A stretch of DNA of 64,000 nucleotides, from NCBI RefSeq assembly GCF_023343835.1, contig NC_064437.1, positions 20,393,501 to 20,457,500 of the forward strand, read 5' to 3'. Position numbers and translations under genes: made by a program. Below the pieces are notes generated by a model that saw only the letters and a program-made list of their open reading frames with translations, was not told the DNA's origin and did not search any database. Below are positions 26,473 to 40,002 of this stretch, piece after piece (position 1 is the first letter of the stretch; every line of letters starts with the position of its first letter). This DNA is from Lagopus muta. Its lineage: Eukaryota > Chordata > Aves > Galliformes > Phasianidae.

Positions 26473-26496
26473 CCCCCCCCTCCCACCCACACACCC
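26473..26496 (-). other. G-quadruplex motif in NR5A2 sense strand
   Basis: The plus strand reads C8-T-C3-A-C3-ACACA-C3. The minus (transcribed-sense) strand therefore has four G-tracts with loops of 5, 1 and 1 bases, which fits the canonical G3+N1-7 rule. It could form in the intronic RNA. No function is implied by sequence alone. Confidence 0.6.
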
Positions 26497-29423
26497 TTAA
26501 ATCTAGCAGCTAGAAAAAGTGTTTTGTGTTGCTTACAGTAAGTATCAGCCTCTTATCTCTTCTACTTATTCACTCAGGGACTAATTACGAACTTTTTACA
26601 TGAAACAGCCTTACTGCAAGCTCACAGTGGGGCGCACATCTATTTCTATCCTTATTGGAAAGTAAACCCTTAGGTCTTCTGGAATATATTATATGTTTTA
26701 CAAGAAATAGCAATTGCTTTTCTGTCAAACAAAGAATTTTTTGTTCTCTATAGCTTACTTTTGACGATTAAGACAAAAACAGTATTATACTGTGTCAGGA
26801 GCTGCTCTGCACTCACTGTAAAAATGTGCTACTATTCCTACAAATCTCCCAATTTTGATTCTTTTATACATTTGCTGTAAAGCTGTGTTTTTAGCTGAAA
26901 CTGCATGCAACATTCAGAGCAACACGAACACTTTTGCATATTTTTCCCAAAAATGGGTCTGGTCTTCAGAGGGGAAAATATTTAGGTTTCAGAGAGGTTT
27001 TCTCCCTCTCATATTCTGAACATGAAATACTGAAAATTTGGTGGTGTATTAATCTGTAGAGAGATTCCTTTGGTCTGGGAATTCTGAAAAGCAAAATGAA
27101 AGAGAATGAGAGATTTAAATCTGAAAAATAGTAACTCCTTAGGAGCAGCGTAAATATTTCCTAGCGAAAGCTGGTTAAATTGTACTGCACACATTTTATC
27201 AGGCACCTTTTCCATGTAAAACGAGGAACAGGTGCACACACTGCTACATCGGCTTCCACTGTGGATTTTGCACCATTGCAAATTATGGTATTTCAAAGGT
27301 GAAATAAGGTTATGTTCAAGATTCTCTGAGGGTAGAAGTCCCTCATTTTCATAAGACTGGAAATGGATGTTGCAGGCAGTAAGACTTGATCCCAGCCCAA
27401 GGCTCATCTTCCTCTCCTTGAAAGGGTACAGCACTATCCATGTAAGGAGGCTAAGGGATTTCATTAAAGCCAACAGGCCCCAGTGCTTAGCAACTCTTCG
27501 GAATGGTCAAAAAAGTATAGCTATAATATGTTTTTTAAACTATGCCAGGATGGCCTTCAAGCTCATCTTCAAGAATTTTGTCCAGCTGGACTGGAAATTT
27601 TGTTGGTAAATTTTGATATGTGATCAAGAAATCTTTGAGAGCAAGAGTAGTAATGGTTGGTAACTGCCAGCTTGAAAATTGCTCATGATTCTCTGAAGTT
27701 TAAACAGGAGCATCCTAGCGCATCTGCCATGATAGCAGATATATGACATTCTGTGTCTAATTTCTCTTGACAAGCAGACTACTATAATGAAGGAAGATTT
27801 GTGTAAAGATGAACTCCTTATTGGAAAATTCCCCTTGGTTTTATTTGAGCTTGCTTGTACTGAATATTATTTACTTAGAAGGCATGGGAAACAAATTATT
27901 TTAGATGTGTTTATTAATTGATTGGAAGGTGCTATACTCAGCACTTCCCAAAACTTGAAAAACTTGTACATTTTACACATCTGTCTTCGTAGAACTTCCC
28001 AAATCTGAAGTAAATGTATTGAAAACTTTTCCTGTTCTCTAAAGGGTTCTTTCTCTGTCTCTAGCAGTGTAAAGATTTATCTCTGACTGTTTATGAGGGT
28101 CCTAAAGCAATTTTCATCTTGAGTTGAACATAACATCAGATAATGGGCACATTGTTTTGAAAATCTTAATTAAATTATTCTCTAGCAATGCATTTAATTC
28201 GTAGGTGTTAGGCAAAAAAAACCAACTGTATTTCCATGGTAAGAATAGGATACTAATGAGAAAGGAGGCTGTAATTCATAGTTCAAATGTATTCTATCCC
28301 CCATATTTGATCTTGGTGGACTTTTGGTTTGTTTCAGAACAATTCAGAAATCAACTAAGACATATTTTGGTGTTGTTTCATAGCGATAGGCGTCTTTCTA
28401 ATGGTATTTAAAATATTGAGGCATATTTTTTCTCTGCCAAAAAGACTGTAAAATCACAGATTCGTACTGAGAATATCAGCTTCTGATCTCTATTAGGACC
28501 TGTATTTATTTACTTCATTAAATAATTTTATAATTGCTTTTGCTACTGTTAGATCTCCAATGAAAAGGGAGCTAGGGATTATTTATCTGAGTTCTCTTTA
28601 CACAACTGTGAAAATATTTTACTAAATTTCAGTTGTTTCTGTTCTTGCACTCTCAGTGAAGTCAAAGGATGAAACCTGATTTGATCTTGTCAGTCTTTAT
28701 GACTGGTGTAATTACTGACTGAGTCATCAGTCAGGAAAATAAAACAGCTTGACTTTCAGCAGCTCAGGCTGAGAGTTTACTGACTTTAAAGTTAAGCAAA
28801 CAAACAAAATCTCCACCTGCCTCTCATCCTGGCAATGCAGGAATGGACATCCTTATACCTTTCAAATGACGCATATATGATATGGTAGTCATTGAAACAT
28901 AACAAAGCAGAATCCTGCCAGGCCCCTTCTGGAGGAAGAGCTGCTCACAGGTCCTGACCCCAAGTCCATAAGCAGCTACCTGTAAATGTAAAGTCCAGTG
29001 CTTCTCACTGGGGCTCATGAGGGAAAGCAGGACTAGGTACAGGAACACAGCTAGGGCTGTGGAGAGCCAATGGGGAGAGCAGGTTATCCCAGAGGAGATA
29101 TGGATGGACCAGATACACCAGATCCAAGCAGTGGTTGCACAGGTAGCACTTCATTTTAGAAATGCCTTATCTGTAGGGACCGCCTAACTTTTTTACCCAC
29201 CAGTTCCCTACATGCCTGGAGTTAATTTCCTGCTGATGTTGCATTCTTATCTGTGGATTGGGTGAGCTATAAAGCATGTGCTTAACTCTTTGCTCCGCCT
29301 AGCATTCACTGTATGCAACCTGTTGATATGTTAATCCATGCTTAGCATTCACTGATGTAGTTAGGTTCCGCATAAGAGAGTTGCTGCTGCTTTCTTTGAA
29401 GGCACAGAAAAAGGACAGGAATT

Positions 29424-29680
29424 TCACAGAATCATGGGATCACAGAATCATGGGATCACAGAATCTGGAAAAGACCTCTAGAGTCTTCAAGTCCAACCAT
29501 CAACCCATTTCTACCAGGTCCACTAAACCGTGTCCTTCAGTGTCACATCTGCATGTTTCTAGAACACCTTCAGGGATGGTGACTCCACCACTTCCCTGAG
29601 CAGCCTGTTCTAACACTTGACCACCCTTTCAAAGAGAATTTTTTTCCTAATATCCAACCTGAATGTATTCAAAGAAGAAA
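29424..29680 (-). repeat. CR1 LINE 3' fragment with duplicated tail unit
   Basis: The left edge carries two copies of CACAGAATCATGGGAT, a variant of the CR1 terminal repeat. Antisense CR1 body follows: AAGTCCAACCATCAACCCA, TGGTGACTCCACCACTTCC, CAGCCTGTTCTAACACTTGA. It is 5'-truncated and inserted on the minus strand. The right edge fades at about 29680. Confidence 0.9.
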
Positions 29681-32600
29681 GTGGAGTCTCCCGACTCTTC
29701 AAAGGGTGATCTTAGCTATTGCTGGCTACAGGCTGTTCTTTCTAGAGGTATGCTCCAGTCTTTGAGTTGAAGCTGTGCTGCTGCAGAGAAAGGTAGAACA
29801 CAAGGGTTTAAGCCCAAATTAAAAGTCTGGTTGCAAGCTGGTGATAAGACATGAAACAGCTGCCTGGTCCAACATGGCTTTCTGGTTCCTGCTTTCAGGA
29901 TTGTTTGTGTTTTTGATAGGGTGACCCTTTCAGTACACCTGCAGATCAGTCTTAGAAAAAAAATGACTCAACCCAAGTCTCTTTTTCAGGGACAAGTTCT
30001 ATAGCTCTGTCCTATGTAGCCATGGTTATATTTCTATGCAGGCATGTGTTGATAGCTGGGGCTGAAACAGTTTAGGGAAGATCTCATGGATAAACTAAGA
30101 AAGAACATCACTTAAGACTAATTTTTCCTAACTCCTCACCTATTCCCAGCTCCTTAGTGTAAGCCTGAGCTAGAAATGATTGTCTTTCAAATATTCAGTT
30201 GGAATAAGCACAGCTAAGAAAAACAGCTAAGAAAGTAAATGTCATGATATCAACAGGCTTCAGTATATGCATGTTTGAATGTGGGCAGACCTACAGCCCT
30301 ACCATTAGTTTTATATCACACAGTGACCAGAGAAAAAGAATTACATTTGAGAAAACAAGAAAATTAGAATTATCATAAGAGTTAACAAAATAAGAGTAAA
30401 CAGTAAATTTAATGAACCAAGTGGTTTCCCAACTTAATTTCTGAAACATCACTTCAATCTTCAGTAACGCATGAACAGTACTGGATTGTTGATATTTTAA
30501 AGAAATTGGCTGTCAGTATCTACAATTTGTAGGGCGTGAATGGTTTAAAATGTCATAAATATTTATGAAGTTCCTGTGAATGGTGATAGGGACATCATAC
30601 AAAAGCCTTGAAGTTATGAACTGAGGCAGAAAGGGTGTTGTATGCAACTTGCAATAAACGGCTGTGCAGTGCAATGGAAAGAGGAGCAAGGAGCAGTCTG
30701 CTGTTTGGACGGGAAGCCACTGAGTGCGCAGAAACAAAAAAGAATGTACATTTAGAAATTCACCTCCTTTTAGAAAAGTTTGCTCTGCTTTTGCTTAGAT
30801 GTTCTCAACTTTTCTGAATTAGATTTGTATTCTGCAGTCACGAGAAGTTTAGATGTTATCTATCCTTTTCCTCCCTGTTCCTCTTTTCTGTTACTCAAGT
30901 ACTGCTTAAAATAGGAATAATGGACCAGAATAATATCAGAGGTATTTCTGCTGCTGTCACTGGAACTACACGAAAAGGGAATGTAGTCCTAAAAGAAGTA
31001 GTACAAATATTTTCTGGAAAAATACCCTATATACATTTCTACTGAGGTTAAAGCACAGAAGTGCAGCTGCCACTGAAACCCTTTTGAGTAGCAGGCTCTA
31101 TCCTTTTATAAAGCCCATCTGTCTCTACAGAGTATAAAAAATGCATGATCATAAAAAGCAGTGCTCCTTGGGGGAAAAATCTCTCTGTACTAATCTTGTA
31201 GTCACTTTACAAAACAGTTTTTAATCCCAAATTTGCATTTGATTTTCAGTCAGGAACTTTTGTGGTTTTTGCAAAGTTTTCTTATTCCATTAGAATAAGA
31301 TATGAGGTACAGTTTGTTCAGGTGGCAAGTCCAGACTATGAATAAACCAACGTTATCATATGAAAGAGAATTAAACAGGCAGATCCAAGTGGGGATATAT
31401 TAAGCCAAATTTAAGCTCCAGTAGTTGAATTTAGCCTGTACTAGATGTCTGGTTTGCCTCAGGATATATTCAGCTTTTCAGCTAATCGACTGAGGAAAAC
31501 TGCCTCAGGTATGATAAAATTTACAAGACAGCTCAGTCGAATAGTTCTTGTTATAAATACTAGCTTAAAGGCATTCTTCTGGTCTTTGGGATCACGACTG
31601 TATTTGCATTTAATTATTATATTTCAAACTTTTTTGAACTTGATTAAAAATATTAGGCCAGCCAATTATATTATTATAGTGGTTTCTAGGTAGGAGCAGA
31701 ACTTCATACCACTTTTTTACTACTTGGTGAATTTTTGCACTTTTCCTTCTGTTTATTTCCAGAATCCCACAGGAGTGGAAACTATTACAATGTCTTTTCT
31801 TTAAAAGAGGAAAAGCAAAGGCGCTTTAGTGCTGTTCTGCTCTAGGGGATACAGAACTATACCACAACACTCTGTCAGTGTAATCAAGAAACAATTTAAA
31901 CATTAAGTCCTGTGCCTTATTTGAGACAAGGGTCGGTGTGATACAGTTATCCTTTCTTTTTTTCCAAACTTTGATTTAAAAAAAAAAAAAAAAATCAGTA
32001 AAATAACCAGTGTTTTATTGTCTTATTTTGAAACAATCTGAAGCAAAACATCATTCATTTACTTGCTCACTGCTGAAAGCCCTATGGCACAACTACAGTA
32101 GAACTACAGACTTCTCTTAACAAACACTTGAATTTTCTACTTAGAAGAGCTAGAATTCACTGTTGACATTTACAGCTATTTACTATGTAAGTGTAACAGC
32201 AAGACGTAATTTGGTACATTTAAGCTGTTGTCTCTGAGGTGCTGTTTCAATTCCACATCAAATTAGTGTTGATAAAGAATCTGCAGGCTTAGGTGAAATG
32301 TGTTGATGAGTTTGGCTTTTCTCATATGTTTGTATCAGTGATCATATTACCAGGCCTGACCACAGCAGCCTGTGTGCATGCCCAGCTGTAGTGCACCAAG
32401 TGCTGGGCTCCTGGCTGAGTGGCAGCAAAGCCCAGGCCCCAGGGCAAGGCTCTTCCAATCTCTAGCACTGGTGGAATAAAGGAACGCTTCTGTCTCTGTT
32501 GTTGCCTATTGATCTGAGAGAAAGTTACAGATCTCATTTTGTCCTGTGATACGTATGTGCTGTGTTATGGAAGAGGTTTATGAAAGGAAGCCCAAACAAA

Positions 32601-35600
32601 AATGTCTGCAGCTATACGGCACTCTGTAATGCTTCTTGTTTGAGTCTCGTGGTGCTTTATTTGTTTAGGTTGTGGATTCTGTCTTCCCTACTCACCCTTT
32701 GGAAGCATTTTGAGTTTCAGATTCACCACAACCTAAATTGACACTCACTGTTGAGGGCAGTTGTAGCTCGGCCTCCCTACGCTATGCAAAGCAGGGTGTT
32801 CACCACCTGGAGGTATTTCTGGATGGGCAGGACTAAATTGCCATTTGGAATGAAATTTCTATTTTATTTTTGATTTTTTATTACAAGATTTCTGTGATGC
32901 TTTTGCATTTTTTGAAGTACTGATTTGGATTTCTTTCCTTAAAGGTTAATTTTACTAAAAGTTTTGTCCAGGGCAAGAAACGTGGCTTTCTTCTAATCTT
33001 GTGGCCGTGATGGATGATGGATGTACATTTCATGGGATGCAATTCATGTAAGTACCCATGTGCATCCTCATGTTTGAGTTTCATGGCAATGCACAGGCTT
33101 TCAAACTAAGATATTCAGCAACAAACACTGCATTCATAGCTGTAAATCAGCACAGTCTCCAGGAGCCAAGGTAATCACTGACTTCTGCAGCAGAGCCTGC
33201 CCTGCAGGAGCTCTGTGCTTGAGGACACCAATGGCCTGAACATGCTCAGAGCAATGCTTGTTAGCATTTACTTTTGTTCTTGGCATTCCTGGTTTACATT
33301 CACTAATTGAAGCTCTGTGTTTCCACTGGCATATAAACATATTATACCAAAAATTATGCTTCCCCTCCCCCCCTAACCATGTATTGAAAAGTTTTTTCTT
33401 AGTGTACAGTCCAAGGAGCACCTCTGATCCTGTAGCCATAGTGTGGTATGGCTTTTAATCTCTGCTCTGTTTGTGAGATTAACACAGACATTGTTGGCCC
33501 GCTCACCATAATCAATTTACTTGATACAGTCTAGTTCAATAAACATTAACACAATTCTTACCACTTCTGTTCAACTAAACATAACGAGCTTGCAGTGAAG
33601 GATAGCCCAGCAATATGTTATTTTTATATTAATTTCCTGGGTCAGCTAGAGATCCCAGCACAGAAAAGACAAATCAAGGCTGACGCTCAGATAAAAAATC
33701 ACATACTCAAAAAATTTGACATGGAATCCAGTGATGTCAGAAATCCTAGCTATTTGATGCTTCAAATTCAGACATTCTTCATGTAGACCAAAATAACAGA
33801 CATTTATAGTGTACCTTACTGCTGGTGACTATTTAACAACTAGGTGCTCTCACAGCATGGTACTCTTTATGTGCTCAGTAATGAAAGTTGGCTATTGATT
33901 TTTCTGTAGCTGCTTGTAACTATTATAGTTGATACATCAATAGAAAAGGAAAGCACAATGTTTCATAGCAGGCAGAAAATCAGAGAATACATGATGCTGT
34001 GACAGTAAATCATGGCATAATCTCAGGAATTGATAGATGGTTACTGCTAACTTGAAACCCATGGCTTTCTCTGAAAAGGCTGGCTTATAATCGCCCAATA
34101 CTTTCTAACAGACTGACTGCCCGTAATAGTGGTAAAGGACACCACACAATGCTTCATCTTCAGAATAATGGTTTCCACGAGGCAAGTTGTTTTGTTGTGG
34201 TGGAATTCATTTTGTGCCTTACCACAGAAGGAGGGCAAAAGAATGGTTTGAATGCAGTTTAGGTTAGCAGTTAGAGGTTGTAGGAAAAAGATTGTTTTAT
34301 TTTCAGGGAAGCACAAAAAGGTTATGTTTAGAAAGAAAAAAAAAAAAAAAAAAAAAAAGGAAGAGAAGTTGTCATTAATTTTTAACTTGCAAAAGTCTGC
34401 AGTTAGTTGAAAAGGAAACACAAAAGACCTGATTATTCTTGAGATCAAAATATTGGAGCTGTTCTGTCAAGAAAGGCAAACTCAGAGAAAATAACTTTAC
34501 CACAGCCATTTCCAGCTCCACAGCATCCTGAAAGGGCGCCAAAGGCACGTAAGTAATTGAAAGCTCTTTTTAGTGCCTGCTTCTGTCTGCCATGTTTTTG
34601 AGGGGGCACAACACACTCAAAACTTTCCAGTATGCCTACTGAGGGTTTAGCAGGAAAGTTCTTAATTGCTCTGTTCTCTCCTTACTCCCTGGATCAACTC
34701 TGGTATTTTTCTATGGTTTTAATTAATTATGGGCTCTTACTTTCCTCTCTTAAAACAGAAAGGGAGGAAGAATGACAAGTAGAAGTGAGCTGGCCAGCTG
34801 GAACACAGTGGGCAGTTGAGAGGACGCTGGTCCTGCAGTAGACTCTTGGCAATGTTCCTCTCTGAAGGAACACTTTCAGTGTGCCATACTGTTTTCCAGC
34901 ACTTCTTTAGAGAATGTGAGTATGATACCTGTCCTTTTCAACCTTGCCAGTTTCTCCATTCTCTGGCACCAAACGTTTCCCTGGAGAGATGCTTGTAGAC
35001 AAAAGGAAATGACTTTCTCAACCTACCCATTCAGCCTGCTTCAGGCTGAGCATGAAGAACAGTCTGCCTCAGATGTTCTGTTCTGGGATATGGATTTTCC
35101 CCACTGGATGACAGGATAACATTGTCTGTCTCATCCTGTGCAGTTTGCTGATCTCTTACAATCTTTGCTGTTGGCAGAGGGGAAAGATACTGTTGTAGTG
35201 TAATTCCCTGTTCTGATGCTGAAATTCATCTCCTTCCTGAGAATTGCCTTCACCTGGCAAGCAGATGCCTTGTACAATATATTTTAAATGTTCATCTACT
35301 GGGGATGATTCTAAATGTAAGATTTTCTTTATTAATTCTTGAATAATCTTATATAGTGAATACTTAAAATTTCCTTAAAAAAATGGCTGTGTGCAGACTA
35401 AACTTTTGGAAGCCATGTAGACTGTTTTTAGGCTTATGTTATATTTTTCAGTTTGCCCCATTCTTGATGGCTCTGCAAAAGCTCAGAGTAACAGGGAGAA
35501 CCTGTGCTCTATGAAGTTCATCCAACCTCAATAGTGGCTTTGCAAGAGCCTGAGGAGCTGCAGTTTTCACTCCCATTTCCTGCCAACATAAGTCAGTGGG

Positions 35601-38600
35601 ACGTGCTCCAAGCCGTGAGCTTGGGAATTAGTGTTTCTGCACAGTCCCCTTCTGATCCCAATTCATGATCACAGCTGTGTTCAAGGCTGACCTGTGAAGT
35701 TTGTTTCTTTCCTGTTTGCCACTGTTTCCTCCCTCTCCCTCTCTCACTTGGCTTTGATCACAGTTCCATGGTTTCTCTTTCCTTCCTGTCTTTTTCCCCC
35801 TTCTTGGTTCTTGTTCTGCTCAAGTATCTTATTCTCTACTGCTCTTCTCCCACCACTTTTGCTATTCTTTCCTTCTCCTGGCTTCTTTGTATTTTTTCCC
35901 AAACCTATTTTTCAGTGTTTCTTTGCAGTGTTTGGGTTCTTTTTCCTCAGTTATAGACAACCACTGCTTTTGTTTCCCTTCCCTTCCAGTGTCTAAGCTG
36001 TCATAGGCATCAAAGGGATAAGAGAAGAACAGGGGAGTGGGGCACGTGTCTGCAGTGTGTCTCCAATGAATGGCTGACAGTAGCAAACAGCCTTTCAGGT
36101 AAGAGTCTCTGCAATAGAAATAAGTGAGAAGCAGTTCCTAATCTGTGGGCTGTACCTTGTGGTATAGAAAGTATTTCATAAGTGGTCTGTTACAGAAACA
36201 GTCAAGTGAATTTTGCCATTGCATTCCTTTAGCATGTTCCTCCTTCAGTGAAGCATTTAAGTATATGTCCAAATGGAAAATATATATTTAAATTAAATAT
36301 TCATTTGTTTATTTAGATATTTAAATATTCTCACATTTAAATATACTCAGTAAGTGATTCTGGGAGCCTTGTCTAACAAAAGTAATCACTGATATTAAGT
36401 GCTTATGCCAATACCAGCTAAAAATTTTATATAGCAATATATTTGTTCCATGTAAAGTACATTCAAGCTTGTATCTTAAACATCCACAATGTGTATTGAA
36501 GGTGGGACAGAAATTCCAAAAGTATTTCCAAAGTGGACACGAGTGTGCTTCTGAGTTATTTGCAAGTGATTTTTCCTACTTGTAGGAACTGTTTGAGCCA
36601 TTCTTGCTAGTATTCTATGGACATATTACAAAGTGTAAAAGTGCACACCAATTGGGTTATTCTGAAATCCTCACTGTCTGCACAGAAAGGCAGCTGCACA
36701 GAATGCAAATACTGCTTGATACTCATGTTTCTAATTACTTGTGAGATTTGTATTTAACAAATAAATGACCTAATTTTCTCTCAAGCATCTAATGCTTTTG
36801 TTATTTCAAAACCTTCTAATATATGCATTTTATTTATTAAAAAAAGAAAAAAAAAAGAAAAAAAAAAGAAAAAGGAAATGCACTTGCTCAAATCTTTTTT
36901 TCCATGGCTTGCAACTGGCAGACAACCAGATAATGTAAACCAGTAATGATCATGTTCATTGCATTTTGTGAAATAAAATCAGGATAAATCAGAAGTGATT
37001 AAATTTTATCTATAATTTAATGTAATTTATAAAAAAAACAAGCAAAAAAAAACTTTGGTCAACCACAAAATAGAAGGCTATTTCTGAAAATTCTGCAAGA
37101 AGTTTATCATTTATGACTTTGGCATCCAAGGCTGAGAAGAATTACTGAAAACTTATATTTAATAAATACTGGTTTAGTTCATAACTCAAATAAATAACTC
37201 CACTATTTATCTATATATATGTAATCTGTATTTTATTCACAAGAATAATTGACCAGACATTTCATCAGGAAAGATATCTGCAATATAGCTGCTGCCATGA
37301 CTTCTTTCATCCTTCCTGCGCTATGTTTGAAACCTGCATGGGAGGCTGAACTAAAACCTGTCAGCTCCATGAAAAAGTGTTCTCAGGAGCAAAGGTCTGT
37401 TTATCAGAGTCTTCACTCCATTCATCATCATTTAGCGTCTCTAAGAACTTTCAGGGACTGATTTTTAATTGTTCGACTGTGCTACAGATTTTGATAGATA
37501 AAGAGAAGGGAAGATGTCTTTGCTTTTGTTTCTCTAAAGAATTCAGTAAAAACAAAGAAATAAAAGAACACAGCAAAAGGAAATCCACTTTGTCCTGCAT
37601 GTTGCACACAATGCTACAATTCACTTCTGAAAATATTGTTTTTGCAGTTTCAGATGCTAGCATGAAAATAGAGCAAGGAACTCCTGTAATGTTATTTCCA
37701 AAGGAAAATATCAAACTTGCTCAAAATGTATTCTACGTACTTTAAATCAGGTTGATTTTACTATTGCCTGTGGTCTTTAGCTTATTTAAACAAAGCTGTT
37801 TTCATTAGGTTGTACCTTACATAGTATCTCTGGATTTCACCACTTTTTACAAAGATATCTCTAGTATTCATTTACCAGATAAAGTAACTCAGATATCATA
37901 TAAAATTCTTCTGAGCTCTATGGTCTGTAATGGAGTCAGAAACAACCATAAACAAGAGGATTGATTTCTGTATTTCTGTATGCTGGCTCTGTGAACGGAG
38001 TAAGTCCTTCATGAGCTGATCCTAAAATGATCTTTGTTTATTCTCTTTCATTCTTTCCCAGAGGATTAAAGTAGAAAAGTGGAATAGCTCTTCTACTTGC
38101 AGAATAGAAAGGAGGACAGGCTGCTTTACCAAAAAATCAGAGACAAATTAAATGTTTCAGGGCTAGACTGGATGTTTAACTGTTCTACTGACCCACATAA
38201 TCTCTAATGAAACAGTCATCCTTAGTTTCTGTCATTAACATGGGACATACAGCAGTGAGAGTCCATATAGAATTGCATTATAACTTGGAAGATTGGGTAG
38301 AGCTTGTAAAACAGTGAAATTGCGAGACTCATGATGAATTTGAACTTCTTGCCTATGAAATTTGCTTTCGCTGATGTGGATACAAGAAAGGACCTTTATA
38401 GTCGTCATCAATATCTCCTTCATCATTTTGTTCAATTCAAGTCGAACATCTCCATTTAGATGGTTTGTACATTAAGTCTATAATTTTCAATCCAGTTATG
38501 TCAAAATAATCTAAATAATTGTTCATCTTGATTTCTAGAAACAGAGCCTCCATTTTATCTACAGATGAGATCACCCAAAAGACAGTGATGTTGACCTTTA

Positions 38601-39880
38601 AGTAGGCCTATTTCTAATATAAGTAATCCCAAACTAATATAACATAGCTGAACCTGTAAATGTGTTTTTATAGACTTCCATGGACTATGAACAGAAGCCA
38701 TTGTTTGCTGGGTTTAATTCTTAACAAATAGCATTATCCTCATCGTATTATGTCTCAGTTACCACAACGTTTCTTCCTTTGACCTTGGGGAACACCATTT
38801 TCAAGACTCCCTTCCAATCTCACTGCTTTGCTATCTTTGCATCCTCCCTTTTCCTCTGCTACATCAGACAAAAATTGTATTCACTGTATTCACTGTCAAG
38901 GTCCTGTAGCTGTTCCTTCCATATTTATCATCAACCATCCAGCATCATGAGGTCACTTCCTGCCTCTGGCTTGCCCTACAATGCCATCCCTGTCTCACCC
39001 GCACCCTTTCCAGGCTAAGTGCCTTTCTGCTTTCTCCACTCTGACTCATGCTGAATTGGAGCTCTCCCCAGCACTCTTGATCTACCTACTTCGTATTCAC
39101 TCTCAAAGCTTTTACTGTGACATTTAAGAAAAGTGACCCTGGGCTGTAGATGTGTTGGAATTGTGCCTCTCAACTTTATATTCTGTTCCAGTTAAAACCT
39201 AGCTATCATTGCATATGTGCATCACAAACTTTAAAGGAATATAGACTGTTAAGAATCCCTCGCCAGAAAATTAGGAAATGTTATACTACTAAGAGTTTTA
39301 CTTTGAACAATGAGCTTTTCACAGTGAAAGGATCCTCCTTGGTAGATGTCTCATTTTAAGTTCTCTGGTGTCTCTCCCAGCCTTTCTGTGGCTGGGGAAT
39401 TCCTTCAATAAGTCTTCTATTTGAAATACTGTTAGTACAGCAAAAAATAATTAAGAATCAAAGAGAGCAAATATTTTGTCAGAAACTAGTATGTGGAAAA
39501 ATGTACTAAAATAAATCTTGTCTTTATCTATTAGCCAGTTTTCAGCTAGCAATAAATTATATTCAGTCCCTCCCTTGTTATAAATACATATTGATTAATT
39601 TTAAACTTTGAACTTCAGAATGAGTTATATCTGGTCATTGCTAAACTGCTCTCTTCACTAAGGGGAAAAAAAAAGCCTCAACACCTATTACACTGCATTT
39701 AATTAAGACAAGCATCAGCTTTATGTACCATTATTTGCTTCTGCCAAATCTCAATGGCATAAATATTGAAGTCACATCTCCTGAATACTAATTTATCCTT
39801 CCTTAATTCCAAATGATTACATAAAATTTAGGAAAAAGTTTCTTTGCCAACATTATCCTCATATACTATTGTAGATAGAT

Positions 39881-40002
39881 ATGATAGGATATATTAGGAT
39901 ATATTAGGATTTTGGCCCTGCATGTGGCAGGGGAGTTGGAGATTCATGATCCTTGAGGTCCTTTCCAACCCAGGCCATTCTGTGATTCTGTGATTCTGTG
40001 AT
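39881..40002 (+). repeat. Short CR1 LINE tail with adjoining 10-bp tandem repeat
   Basis: Bases 39911-40002 read in CR1 sense: GCATGTGGCAGGGGAGTTGG, then TTGAGGTCCTTTCCAACCC, ending in three ATTCTGTG units. Directly before it are three 10-bp units (ATGATAGGAT, then ATATTAGGAT twice) at 39881-39910. The CR1 copy is only about 90 bp and lies antisense to NR5A2. Confidence 0.92.

Noticed and set aside
27009..27473. 154-codon open frame on the minus strand inside the last NR5A2 intron
   Set aside because: Composition and sequence look random; it is intronic and resembles no known protein.
32322..32537. Possible LTR end or small gene (AATAAAGG near a GC-rich block)
   Set aside because: No inverted TG...CA ends, no target duplication and no recognised family; the 71-codon frame has no similarity.
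34330..34358. Long A-run that might be the tail of a processed retrocopy
   Set aside because: The sequence before it shows no gene-like or poly(A)-signal-bearing insert and no target-site duplication could be seen.
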